Assembly (NCBI GenBank): GCA_000470055.1
Contig: HG326877.1
Coordinates: 757,661 to 821,660 of the forward strand
Direction: 5' to 3'
DNA: 64,000 nt
Source of the DNA: Campylobacter coli 76339
GTDB lineage: Bacteria > Campylobacterota > Campylobacteria > Campylobacterales > Campylobacteraceae
In this document: positions 1-8,991 of the stretch, piece by piece
Position numbering within the stretch: the first letter of the stretch is position 1
Layout of the letters: each line of letters starts with the position of its first letter
The notes under the pieces: model-generated
What the model saw: the letters and a program-made list of their open reading frames with translations, nothing else
Database searches by the model: none
What the model was told of the DNA's origin: nothing
Translations under genes and position numbers: made by a program

Positions 1-25
1 CTTGAATTTATTAAAAGGATTTAAA

Positions 26-1750
26 ATGGGATTTCGTATTAACACAAATGTTGCAGCATTAAATGCTAAAGCAAATTCAGATCTAAACAGCAGAGCATTA
101 GATCAATCACTTTCAAGACTTAGTTCAGGTCTTAGAATCAACTCCGCAGCAGATGATGCTTCAGGGATGGCAATAGCAGATAGCTTAAGATCTCAAGCAA
201 ATACCCTAGGTCAAGCTATATCAAACGGTAATGATGCTTTAGGTATCTTGCAAACTGCAGATAAGGCTATGGATGAGCAACTTAAAATCTTAGATACTAT
301 CAAGACTAAAGCAACCCAAGCAGCTCAAGATGGACAAAGTACAAAAACAAGAACCATGCTTCAAGCAGATATCAACCGCTTGATGGAAGAGCTTGATAAT
401 ATCGCAAATACGACTTCATTTAACGGTAAGCAACTTTTAAGTGGTGGTTTTACAAATCAAGAATTCCAAATTGGCGCAAGTTCAAACCAAACGATAAAAG
501 CTACCATAGGTGCTACTCAATCTTCCAAAATCGGTGTAACAAGATTTGAAACAGGGGACGTTGTAAGACAGAGTGGTACTGTAGGTCTTACCATTAAAAA
601 TTATAATGGTATAGAAGATTTTAAATTCCAAAATGTAGTGATTTCTACTTCTGTAGGTACAGGTCTTGGAGCTTTAGCTGAAGAGATTAATAGAAATGCA
701 GATAAAACTGGTGTAAGAGCAACTTTTAATGTGCAAACTGTAGGAACTGATGCAATTAAAGCTGGTTCAACTGATGATAATTTTTCTATCAATGGTGTTA
801 TCATTGGTAAAGTAGATTATAGCGATAACGATGAAAATGGTTCTTTAATCTCAGCTATAAATGCGGTAAAAGATACAACCGGTGTTCAAGCTTCTAAAGA
901 TGAAAATGGTAAACTCGTTCTTACTTCGGCTGATGGTAGAGGGATTAAGATCACAGGTGGTATAGGTGCTGGGGCAAACATTGCTTTAAAAGAAAACTAT
1001 GGTCGTTTATCTTTGGTAAAAAATGATGGCAGGGATATTGCTATTAGTGGTACAAATATAAGCGTTGCTGGATTTGGTGCAACTCAAATTGTTTCTCAAT
1101 CGTCTGTGTCTCTAAGAGAATCAAAAGGACAGATTGATGCGAATGTAGCAGATTCCATGGGGTTTAATTCGACTTTAGGTAGTGGAAAACAAGCAATTAC
1201 AGGCTATTCTGATGCAGCAGCATTTATGAATGCAGCAGGTTCAGGATATTCTTCAGGTTCAGGATATTCTATAGGTAGTGGTAAAAATTATTCACAAGGA
1301 CTTTCGAATGCTGTATTTGCTAACTCTACAACTTTTTCTGCAGCTTTTAATGCAAGTGCGGGCTCAGGCTATTCTAATGGCTCAGGCAATTCTCAGTTTG
1401 CTACAATGAAAACATCAGCAGCTAATGCTCTTGGTGTCAAAGACGAAACCGCAGGTGTAACCACTCTAAAAGGTGCTATGGCTGTTATGGATATAGCAGA
1501 AACTGCTATTACCAACCTTGATCAAATCAGAGCAGATATAGGTTCTGTGCAAAATCAAGTTACATCAACTATAAACAACATTACTGTAACTCAAGTAAAT
1601 GTTAAATCTGCAGAATCACAAATTAGAGATGTAGACTTTGCAAGTGAAAGTGCAAACTATTCTAAAGCAAATATCTTAGCTCAAAGTGGTTCTTATGCTA
1701 TGGCTCAAGCAAATTCAAGCCAGCAAAATGTTTTAAGATTGCTACAGTAG
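26..1750 (+). CDS. flaA: Flagellin A, major flagellar filament subunit
   Basis: Encodes a 574-residue flagellin, the main filament subunit exported by the flagellar type III system. The N-terminus MGFRINTN and the C-terminus ending VLRLLQ are the conserved D0/D1 helices of Campylobacter flagellins. The central region (about residues 180-470) is Ser/Thr-rich, with GSGYS-type repeats near residues 405-455, and is the part that carries nonulosonic acid glycans in this genus. An in-frame TTG lies at base 2, but I chose the ATG at 26 because AAAGGA (14-19) is well spaced from it and flagellins start MGFRIN. The sigma28 promoter expected upstream lies outside the window. A perfect terminator hairpin follows, so flaA is a separate transcript from flaB. 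The gene is intact. Confidence 0.98.
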   Translation: MGFRINTNVAALNAKANSDLNSRALDQSLSRLSSGLRINSAADDASGMAIADSLRSQANTLGQAISNGNDALGILQTADKAMDEQLKILDTIKTKATQAAQDGQSTKTRTMLQADINRLMEELDNIANTTSFNGKQLLSGGFTNQEFQIGASSNQTIKATIGATQSSKIGVTRFETGDVVRQSGTVGLTIKNYNGIEDFKFQNVVISTSVGTGLGALAEEINRNADKTGVRATFNVQTVGTDAIKAGSTDDNFSINGVIIGKVDYSDNDENGSLISAINAVKDTTGVQASKDENGKLVLTSADGRGIKITGGIGAGANIALKENYGRLSLVKNDGRDIAISGTNISVAGFGATQIVSQSSVSLRESKGQIDANVADSMGFNSTLGSGKQAITGYSDAAAFMNAAGSGYSSGSGYSIGSGKNYSQGLSNAVFANSTTFSAAFNASAGSGYSNGSGNSQFATMKTSAANALGVKDETAGVTTLKGAMAVMDIAETAITNLDQIRADIGSVQNQVTSTINNITVTQVNVKSAESQIRDVDFASESANYSKANILAQSGSYAMAQANSSQQNVLRLLQ

Positions 1751-1796
1751 TAGATAAAACATTCTTTATAAGATTTGCTGCAATTTATACAAATCC

Positions 1797-1824
1797 AAGC
1801 CTAGTAGAAATACTAGGCTTTTTT
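1797..1824 (+). terminator. Rho-independent terminator of flaA
   Basis: A perfect 10-bp inverted repeat (AAGCCTAGTA, GAAA loop, TACTAGGCTT) at 1797-1820 runs straight into a T tract. It lies 47 bases after the flaA stop and before the flaB promoter. Confidence 0.93.
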
Positions 1825-1858
1825 GTTTTAAAATTATTTTTTCAACCATAAATAAAAC

Positions 1859-1877
1859 TTGGAACACTTCTTGCTTT
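1859..1877 (+). promoter_or_regulatory. Sigma54 (RpoN) promoter of flaB
   Basis: TTGGAAC (1859-1865) and TTGCTTT (1871-1877) give the GG-N10-GC spacing of a -24/-12 sigma54 promoter. It lies 36 bases upstream of the flaB ATG. Campylobacter flaB is known to be RpoN-dependent, with FlgR as activator. Confidence 0.9.
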
Positions 1878-1912
1878 AATTCTTTCGATGCAATATTTTG
1901 AAAGGATTTAAA

Positions 1913-3653
1913 ATGGGTTTTAGAATAAACACCAACATCGGTGCATTGAACGCACATGCAAATTCAGTTGTTAATGCTAGAGAACTTGATAAGTCTTTAA
2001 GTAGACTCAGTTCAGGTCTTAGAATTAACTCCGCAGCAGATGATGCTTCAGGGATGGCGATAGCAGATTCTTTGCGTTCACAAGCAGCAACTTTAGGTCA
2101 AGCTATCAACAATGGTAACGATGCCATAGGTATCTTGCAAACTGCAGATAAGGCTATGGATGAGCAACTTAAAATCTTAGATACCATCAAGACTAAAGCA
2201 ACCCAAGCAGCTCAAGATGGACAAAGTTTAAAAACAAGAACCATGCTTCAAGCAGATATCAACCGCTTGATGGAAGAGCTTGATAATATCGCAAATACGA
2301 CTTCATTTAACGGTAAGCAACTTTTAAGTGGTGGTTTTACAAATCAAGAATTCCAAATTGGCGCAAGTTCAAACCAAACGATAAAAGCAAGTATAGGCCC
2401 TACTCAATCTTCCAAAATCGGTGTAACAAGATTTGAAACAGGCGCTCTTATTACTGCGAGCGGTACTGTAGGTCTTACCATTAAAAACTATAATGGTTTG
2501 GAAGATTTTAAATTCCAAAATGTAGTGATTTCTACTTCTGTAGGTACAGGTCTTGGAGCTTTAGCTGAAGAGATTAATAGAAATGCAGATAAAACTGGTG
2601 TAAGAGCAACTTTTAATGTGCAAACTGTAGGTATGCACTCTATTTTAAAAGGCTCAACAAGTGCTGATTTTGCTATTAATGGAGTAATCATAGGGGTTAT
2701 AGACTACGAACGAAAGTGATGAAAACGGTTCTTTAATTGCTGCTATAAATTCGGTAAAAGATACAACCGGTGTTGAAGCTTCTAAAGATGAAAATGGTAA
2801 ACTCGTTCTCACCTCAAGAGATGGTAGAGGGATTAAAATCGAAGGTAGCATAGGTGCTGCTTCAGGGATTAAAACCAACCAATATGAAAACTATGGTCGT
2901 TTATCTTTGGTAAAAAATGATGGTAGGGATATTAATATTAGCGGAATGAATCTTACTGCAGTTGGCTTTGCTAGCACTCAGCAAATCTCTCAAGCTTCTG
3001 TTTCTTTAAGAGAGTCAAAAGGACAAATTGATGGAAATATCGCAGATGCTATGGGATTTAATGCTATACAAGGTGGAAAATTCATAGTAAGTGGTACAGG
3101 TACGGCAGCTGGAAGTATTGCGGATTGGATGAGTACAGCAGGATCAGGTTTTTCAGCTGGTTCTGGATATTCAGCAGGACAAGCAGGAAAAAATTATTCA
3201 ACAATTTTAGAGGGCAACATAAATGTTATCTCAGCAACAGGAGCTATTAGCGGTCTTTATCATGTTTCAGCAGGATCAGGTTTTTCAGCTGGTTCGAATC
3301 AATCTCAATTTGCTGCGATGAATACAACTGCCATGGGTGTCAAAGATGAAAGTGCAGGTGTAACCACTCTAAAAGGTGCTATGGCTGTGATGGATATAGT
3401 AGAAACTGCTACAATAAATCTTGATCAAATCAGAGCAGATATAGGTTCTGTACAAAATCAGCTTCAAGTAACTATAAACAACATTACTGTAACTCAAGTA
3501 AATGTTAAATCTGCAGAATCACAAATCAGAGATGTAGATTTCGCTGCAGAAAGTGCAAATTTTTCTAAATATAATATCCTTGCACAATCAGGCTCGTATG
3601 CTATGAGTCAAGCTAACGCTGTACAGCAAAATGTTTTAAAGCTACTTCAATAA
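1913..3653 (+). pseudogene. flaB: Flagellin B, frameshifted
   Basis: Minor flagellin gene with its own RBS (AAAGGA, 1901-1906) and sigma54 promoter. The first frame runs from the ATG at 1913 through [12 protein letters not shown] to a TGA at 2717-2719; the rest of flagellin B continues in the +1 frame to the stop at 3653, ending VLKLLQ. The break lies at 2706-2716, where ACGA is tandemly duplicated (ACGAACGAAA). Removing four bases gives ...IDYESDENG; removing one gives ...IDYNESDENG. Both restore an open frame of about 578-579 residues matching FlaA ([10 protein letters not shown]). As written it would give a 268-residue product lacking the C-terminal helix needed for polymerisation. It could be a real mutation or a sequence error. 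Confidence 0.9.
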
Positions 3654-3655
3654 TT

Positions 3656-3683
3656 CTAATGAGAGAATTGATTCTCTCATTAG
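3656..3683. terminator. Bidirectional hairpin between flaB and the maf gene
   Basis: A perfect 13-bp inverted repeat (CTAATGAGAGAAT, TG, ATTCTCTCATTAG) fills the gap between two convergent stop codons (3653 and 3685). T tracts are weak on both sides, so termination in both directions is inferred from the stem and position. Confidence 0.75.
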
Positions 3684-3684
3684 A

Positions 3685-5559
3685 TCAAATAAGCTTCCTT
3701 CTTTCTAGCATATCGCGCAAAGGGACAATATCTTTTTTTAATCTTTGATTTAATACTAAAATAAGATCTAAAATACTTTCAATCAGTGATCTATGAGCAT
3801 AAATCCATGCTAAAATTTTATTTTGGCGTTCGCTCTCATTTTTTATATCTTGTACAAAAATGGGTGCTATTAAACTTTCTTCATGATATAGAGTCGGCCC
3901 TAAAATTTCTTGAATAAAATTATATTTTGGATATTCTAATATTTCTTTAAAAGAATCAATTTTCATAACGAGTTCTTCTAGGGTATATTTTTGTTTTTTC
4001 TGCTCTGAAATTTGTTTAAATAAAATTTTACACTTTTTAGCAAGTTGTTCTGATAAAGCTATATTTTTTTTGATATTTTTATAGGCCTTAAGCAATAAAA
4101 TATTTTGATCTTTTCGTGTTAGCTTATATACTTTTTTTAAAGGTTTTTTTATTTCAGTGGTCAAAAGATCGTCACAAATCTCTTTAAATGATTTTTCTAT
4201 AGCGCCTTCTATTCTAGCACCTCCTTCGGTACAATTATAAGTTTTACTTGTCCCAATATGAAAAATATAATTTTCAAAGATTTGCCTAAATAAAGTCCAA
4301 ACTTCTGAACTTTCTACTTTTCCTATGCCTCCATAGGCAGTTGTTGTATACTTGCCAAAATCTCTTTGATAGTGTCCATCATGATAGCTTGCATGTATAA
4401 AACCTTTAGAATGTGAAATTCCATCCTCTCCATAGGCTAAATCTTGTCCAATTAGTATAATGTTTTCAAATTTCATATGGCACGCTATCTCATACATCAT
4501 ATGAGATACACTCATTCCACCTCCTATATATCCAAATTCATCAAGTTTTAAAGCTAGGGCAAAAGGTTGAGCTCTTGTGACTAAGAGATAATTTCTTTTA
4601 TTTTTTTCAAGATAATCAATTGTTCTTTTGTGTACGAGAGAAGCACATAGAAATAAGATATCTTTATCAAAATTTTTAAAATCATTATTAAAACATTCAG
4701 CCACAATCTCATCACGCTCTAACATGCATACATAATCAGGTTTTATTTTTTCTCGCTCTAGGATATTATAAGCACTATCGGCACAAAAAATTATAGCTTT
4801 ATTGTGGTATTTTTTTAGCAAAGGCAATTGTTTTGTCAAGGATGGTCCTGTGCCAACTATGATAGCAGTTTGTTTTGAGCTGAGTCTTTTTTTTAGTAAT
4901 TCTTTATAGCTTGGCTGATTGATCATTTTAGGGATATTGTAAATAAATTGTTCAATTCCTTGCATAGCGTCTTTTGGATCATTGCCTTTGCGCAATGAAA
5001 TATTTTTAATGGCTTGCATGTTGTAAGAATTGATTTTATTTATATCTTCTTTATAGGTTTTATAAAAATCGCAATGGTGATAAAGATTATAAGTTTTAAC
5101 AAATAAATAAAATCTATTTGATGAAAATATTTGATCAGCCAATACATAATTAAAGTCTTTACTATAAATTATCTTAAGTCTTTTCTCTTTTAACTCTTGA
5201 CTAAAATCAACTAAGTGCAAAATTAAAAATATAATTTCCAACTCTCCTTCAAAAACTATAATTTGTTTATGTTTTTTGTTTTGTAAAAGAGCTTTATAAA
5301 ATATTCCATTCCCTAGACCATAAAACAACATTAGTGGATAATGAGAAAAATTTTGAAAATATTTTAGAGATTCTTGAAGCTCAATTAAGGGATTTTTGTA
5401 GATAGATTTTAAATTTCTTTTTTTTATAATATTAATGTCTAATGCATCGCTTCCGATAGTATAACTAAATTCCCTTAATTCATTTATAGAATTTAATTTA
5501 TTTTTTAATTCTTTATCGAGTTGTTCTAAATTTTTTTTAAAATAATTATTATTCTGCAT
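3685..5559 (-). CDS. pseE: Motility accessory factor (Maf/PseE family), DUF115 glycosyltransferase-like
   Basis: A 624-residue Maf-family protein, implicated in transferring activated pseudaminic or legionaminic acid onto flagellin. The central DUF115 domain is recognisable by GTGPSLTKQLP (about residue 237), FCADSAYNIL, KPDYVCMLERDE and LIGQDLAYGEDG. The C-terminal third is helical and Lys-rich. Its place next to flaB matches Cj1337 (pseE/maf5) in NCTC 11168, but Maf paralogs are very similar, so the exact paralog is an inference from position. It is the only intact Maf gene here; a second copy at 16-18 kb is frameshifted. It is the last gene of the long minus-strand operon, 24 bases after ptmA. 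No poly-G tract is present. Confidence 0.82.
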   Translation of the reverse strand: MQNNNYFKKNLEQLDKELKNKLNSINELREFSYTIGSDALDINIIKKRNLKSIYKNPLIELQESLKYFQNFSHYPLMLFYGLGNGIFYKALLQNKKHKQIIVFEGELEIIFLILHLVDFSQELKEKRLKIIYSKDFNYVLADQIFSSNRFYLFVKTYNLYHHCDFYKTYKEDINKINSYNMQAIKNISLRKGNDPKDAMQGIEQFIYNIPKMINQPSYKELLKKRLSSKQTAIIVGTGPSLTKQLPLLKKYHNKAIIFCADSAYNILEREKIKPDYVCMLERDEIVAECFNNDFKNFDKDILFLCASLVHKRTIDYLEKNKRNYLLVTRAQPFALALKLDEFGYIGGGMSVSHMMYEIACHMKFENIILIGQDLAYGEDGISHSKGFIHASYHDGHYQRDFGKYTTTAYGGIGKVESSEVWTLFRQIFENYIFHIGTSKTYNCTEGGARIEGAIEKSFKEICDDLLTTEIKKPLKKVYKLTRKDQNILLLKAYKNIKKNIALSEQLAKKCKILFKQISEQKKQKYTLEELVMKIDSFKEILEYPKYNFIQEILGPTLYHEESLIAPIFVQDIKNESERQNKILAWIYAHRSLIESILDLILVLNQRLKKDIVPLRDMLERRKLI

Positions 5560-5583
5560 TTGTATTTCCTTAAAATTTAAAAA

Positions 5584-6354
5584 TTATAATCCCCATCCGT
5601 CATCTACAACTAGGGTTTGTCCCGTGATAAATTTACTTTCATCGCTGAGTAAAAATACCAAGGTTCCGCAAATATCTTCTGCATCTAACATACCCTTACT
5701 TGCGCAACATTTGCGGTATTTTTCTAAAAAAATATTAGCTTGATTGTCTAAAATTCCACCACTTGCTAAGGTATTTACGCGAATGTTTGTATTAAAAAGC
5801 TCTTTTGCGAGCCAAGCACCAAGATGATTAATTCCTGCTTTGATCACGCTGTATTCTAAAGAACTTTGCATGGTGGTATTTTCATAATTTTCAAATTTAG
5901 GCGCAAAAACCCCCATAATAGAGCTAAGATTGATGATATTGCCATAACTTTGTTTTTTAAAAAATTTCACAAATTCTTGTGAAGCCAAGATAAATCCCCC
6001 TAAGTGCAAATTTAAACTTTCGCAAATTTGCTCATATGAAGCTTCATAATAAGCTATCTTGCCCCAATCTTTTCCTACGGGATAGCTAGAATTTACAAAG
6101 CCATCGATTTTAGAGTATTTTTCAAAAGCTTGATTGATAGCACAATTTAAACTTTCCTTAGAAGCAATGTCAAGCTTAAGGCTTAAAAGCTCTTTTTTAA
6201 ACTCATTTTCAAGTTCTGTTTTTAATATGGATAAATGATTTTCATTAATATCGGCTAAAATGGCTATGCCTTTGCTTTGCAATATCTTTTTACAAAGCGC
6301 TTTGCCTATGCGTCCACAAGCTCCTGCTACAAAGATAATTTTATTTTCTAGCAT
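5584..6354 (-). CDS. ptmA: PtmA, SDR oxidoreductase of legionaminic acid synthesis
   Basis: A 256-residue short-chain dehydrogenase/reductase. The N-terminal nucleotide-binding motif GACGRIGKALC starts near residue 11; a Ser (INLSSIMGV), a Tyr (EYSVIKAG, Y-x3-K) and the closing TGQTLVVDDGW are typical of classical SDRs. In C. jejuni (Cj1332) PtmA acts with PtmF in the early steps that feed glucosamine phosphate into the GDP-sugar route to legionaminic acid. Its start overlaps the ptmB stop by one base, so the two are translationally coupled. Function is transferred from the family and the preserved gene order. Confidence 0.93.
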   Translation of the reverse strand: MLENKIIFVAGACGRIGKALCKKILQSKGIAILADINENHLSILKTELENEFKKELLSLKLDIASKESLNCAINQAFEKYSKIDGFVNSSYPVGKDWGKIAYYEASYEQICESLNLHLGGFILASQEFVKFFKKQSYGNIINLSSIMGVFAPKFENYENTTMQSSLEYSVIKAGINHLGAWLAKELFNTNIRVNTLASGGILDNQANIFLEKYRKCCASKGMLDAEDICGTLVFLLSDESKFITGQTLVVDDGWGL

Positions 6355-7061
6355 TAAAAATCCTTTGCTTGTAAGTTTTTTTCTTTGATTAAAAATTCTA
6401 CTATTTTAAAATCAAGCTCGCTATCTACATCAAAAGCAGTGCTTTCATCCATGATAAAAAGCCCTGTATTTTCACCAAAAACGCTGTCATTTTGCAGTAA
6501 AAAATCTCTTTTAAATATATAAATACTCGCATTCATATCATAACATTTAGGTGCGCTTTGGCGTGTGGTAAAATTTCCTGATTTGGATTTTACAACTTTT
6601 CCATCTTGCACTTCGATTAGATTAAAATAAGGATTGCGTCTAGCAGGAACAGCGGTGATTAGATTATCATTTTGATTTTGACAAAATGTTTTAAAAGCTT
6701 TTATGATATCAGTGCTAGATCTAAGCGGTGCTGAAGCGTCAAGATCGATTAGGGCGTCAAATTGGCATTTAAAATGCTCTTCACTTCTTAACAAAGCATC
6801 ACGTATTACAGGAATTTTAGCGGCTGTATCACTTGCTAGATGAGCTTCTCTTTTGAAAAAAACTTCGCCGCCATATTTTAGTGCTATTTTGGCTATTTCC
6901 TCACTATCTGTGCTTATAACGATATGTTTAAAAAGCTTTGAATTTTTAGCTTGGATAATACTATAAGCTATCATCTCAAGATCGTTAATCTTGCGTATGT
7001 TTTTATTTTTAACGCCTTTGCTTCCGCCTCTTGCACAAATTGTACATAAAATTTCACTCAT
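6354..7061 (-). CDS. ptmB: CMP-legionaminic acid synthetase (LegF/PtmB)
   Basis: A 235-residue cytidylyltransferase that activates legionaminic acid to CMP-Leg with CTP. The N-terminus ICARGGSKGVKNKNIR is the nucleotide-binding loop of CMP-nonulosonate synthetases, and LIDLDASAPLR and MNASIYIF are further family blocks. An in-frame ATG lies four codons upstream, but GAGG just before the inner ATG favours MSEILCT as the start. It overlaps the end of ptmF by eight bases. It corresponds to Cj1331. It is distinct from the broken pseF at 24.4-25.1 kb, so the cell keeps a CMP-Leg synthetase but apparently not a CMP-Pse synthetase. Confidence 0.93.
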   Translation of the reverse strand: MSEILCTICARGGSKGVKNKNIRKINDLEMIAYSIIQAKNSKLFKHIVISTDSEEIAKIALKYGGEVFFKREAHLASDTAAKIPVIRDALLRSEEHFKCQFDALIDLDASAPLRSSTDIIKAFKTFCQNQNDNLITAVPARRNPYFNLIEVQDGKVVKSKSGNFTTRQSAPKCYDMNASIYIFKRDFLLQNDSVFGENTGLFIMDESTAFDVDSELDFKIVEFLIKEKNLQAKDF

Positions 7062-7959
7062 TTCTTGCCTCATCGCATAATCTTAAAACCTTCCTTGCTT
7101 CTTCTAAAGTGCATAATTTTTGATCCTTTTCTAGGATCGCTTTATACATATTTTGCAAGGTTTTAAAAGTATCATTTTCATAAGTTTTACTTTTAAAATT
7201 GTTAGTTTTATCATAAATATTTAATTTATTATGAACTAAATCGGCTTCAAAGCTATTTTCTTTGGTATGAAAAAGAATTTTTCTTTGAGTCAATTTTGAA
7301 AAATAATCAAGCTCGATATGAACTGAAGTATTTTTCGCACTCAATGCCAAAAAAGTAAAATCATCACTTGTTATTTCAAGCTCTGAAATTTTTAAATTTT
7401 GAGAAAAATTTAAAGAAAGTTCTTTAAAAAAATAAAAAGCCAAATCAATCTCATGGGATAAATCAAGCATTACTCCGCCACCTAGCTCTTTTTTGGCGCT
7501 ATAATTTTGCCTATAATCAAGTTTTCGCCAATTAGGCAAGTAAGAATTGCAAATAAATTTAGCAAAATAAACTTCTTTTTCATCGATGAGTTGCTTTAAA
7601 TCTTGAATCATAGGATGAAATCTTAAAAGATAAGCAATATAAATTTGATTATTGTTGCTAGGAATAAACTCCATATCCTTTTGAAATAAAGGTTTTTCCA
7701 CAAGTATGATTTTTTCTTTTACATTTTGATCTAAAAATTCAAGAGTTTTAAAATGACTTGTAGTGATATTTGCGATGATAAATAAGTCATAATCTTGTAA
7801 ATTTAATTCTTCTAAATCTTTAAAAAGTCTAAAGTTTTTACCTTCAAAATACGAAAATTCATAGCTTTTTGAAAGCACATCTACTAAAAATCCAAGTTCA
7901 TTTAAGGCTAAAAAATGTTTTTTTCCTATGCTTCCAAAGCCTATGATTAAAACTTTCAT
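7054..7959 (-). CDS. ptmF: PtmF, Gfo/Idh/MocA-type oxidoreductase
   Basis: A 301-residue NAD(P)-dependent oxidoreductase. The Rossmann motif GFGSIGKKH sits at residues 7-15 and the family EKP motif (LVEKPL) near residue 88, with an alpha/beta substrate domain after it. The equivalent gene (Cj1330) acts with PtmA early in the GDP-linked legionaminic acid pathway. It overlaps ptmE by four bases (7956-7959) and ptmB downstream, inside a tightly packed operon. Confidence 0.9.
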   Translation of the reverse strand: MKVLIIGFGSIGKKHFLALNELGFLVDVLSKSYEFSYFEGKNFRLFKDLEELNLQDYDLFIIANITTSHFKTLEFLDQNVKEKIILVEKPLFQKDMEFIPSNNNQIYIAYLLRFHPMIQDLKQLIDEKEVYFAKFICNSYLPNWRKLDYRQNYSAKKELGGGVMLDLSHEIDLAFYFFKELSLNFSQNLKISELEITSDDFTFLALSAKNTSVHIELDYFSKLTQRKILFHTKENSFEADLVHNKLNIYDKTNNFKSKTYENDTFKTLQNMYKAILEKDQKLCTLEEARKVLRLCDEARNE

Positions 7960-8987
7960 TTAAATTCCTCATTTGCTTTGACAAACTCATCAAGTCTTCC
8001 TATATCGATCCAATAATCATGGATTAAATAAGTATTTACCCTACCTTTTTGCATAGCTAGTTTAATAAGCTCTGGCATATCAAGGTATTCGTTTTTATTT
8101 AAAAGTTCTAAAATTTCAGGTTCGCATACATAAATTCCTGCGCTTACTAAAAATTTTTGCACCGGCTTTTCTGTGATATTTGTGATAAAGCCTTTATTTT
8201 GTTCTATCACCCCAAAAGGAATTTGTTGCTCAAATTTTCTTACACACACACTCATTAAAGCTTTAGAATCTTTATGTGCTTTTAAAAGCTCGTTAAAATC
8301 GAGCTCGGTTAAAATATCTGCATTCATTACGATAAAGCTTTCTTTAAAATCTTGTTTGATAAGACTTAAAGCCCCTGCCGTACCTAGTTTTTTGCGCTCT
8401 TTGATATAAGAAATTTTTATACCAAAATCTTTACCTTTTTTAAAATAATCCTCGATAATTTGCTTTTTATAATTTACACAAAAGATAAAATTTTCAAAAT
8501 TTTGCTCTTTTAATCTTTGCACTATACTTTCTAAAATAGGCTTTTTTCCAACCTTTAGCATAGGTTTTGGAGTATCTTTAGTCAGTTCTTTTAAACGGGT
8601 CCCAAGTCCACCTGCCATTATGATGACAAAATTTGAATTTACTTGGCGGTTTAGCAAGGAAGAAATGGATTTTATGGAAATGATTTCTTTTTTGTCATTT
8701 AGCACAGGAAAATCGTAAATATCAGTCTTTGCACTTAATTTTAAAAGTTCATTCTTGCTTGTATTTTCTTTGATGGTAATAGGATTTTTAGTATAGATGT
8801 CTTTGATTTTGCTTTGTAAATTTTTACCCTTTATTAAAGCTTTTCTGATATTTGAATCACTGATCACGCCTAAGAATTTATCCTTTTTATCGACAATGAT
8901 TCCAAGGCGAACGCGTTCTTTTCCTACTACTTTTAAGGCTTCTTCAATGCTAGAATCAGGTGTGAGTTTGAGTTTATTTATATCCAA
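7956..8987 (-). CDS. ptmE: PtmE, glucosamine-1-phosphate guanylyltransferase with CBS domains
   Basis: A 343-residue two-part protein. Residues 1 to about 115 form a CBS pair (GVISDSNIRKALIKG and a second copy), probably regulatory. From about residue 121 a nucleotidyltransferase domain begins with VIIMAGGLGTRLKELT and KPMLKVGKKPIL. In C. jejuni (Cj1329) this enzyme makes the GDP-activated hexosamine that distinguishes the legionaminic acid route (GDP-linked) from the UDP-linked pseudaminic acid route. Next to legG, ptmF and ptmB, the assignment is firm. Confidence 0.92.
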   Translation of the reverse strand: MDINKLKLTPDSSIEEALKVVGKERVRLGIIVDKKDKFLGVISDSNIRKALIKGKNLQSKIKDIYTKNPITIKENTSKNELLKLSAKTDIYDFPVLNDKKEIISIKSISSLLNRQVNSNFVIIMAGGLGTRLKELTKDTPKPMLKVGKKPILESIVQRLKEQNFENFIFCVNYKKQIIEDYFKKGKDFGIKISYIKERKKLGTAGALSLIKQDFKESFIVMNADILTELDFNELLKAHKDSKALMSVCVRKFEQQIPFGVIEQNKGFITNITEKPVQKFLVSAGIYVCEPEILELLNKNEYLDMPELIKLAMQKGRVNTYLIHDYWIDIGRLDEFVKANEEFK

Positions 8988-8991
8988 GGTT

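Larger units (their letters stand above)
26..3653 (+). repeat. flaA/flaB tandem duplication
   Basis: The two flagellin genes are direct repeats offset by 1887 bases. Long stretches are identical, for example 361-480 against 2248-2367, and the 3' ends are also near identical. They diverge in the central glycosylated region and around codons 1-40. Such pairs recombine and undergo gene conversion. Confidence 0.9.

Noticed and set aside
601-804. Minus-strand open frames inside flaA, repeated in flaB (2488-2691)
   Set aside because: Antisense shadows duplicated with the flagellin genes; no RBS, no known protein features.
2907-3653. A separate 248-residue plus-strand gene after flaB
   Set aside because: It is the C-terminal part of flagellin B in the shifted frame, with no RBS before the internal ATG.
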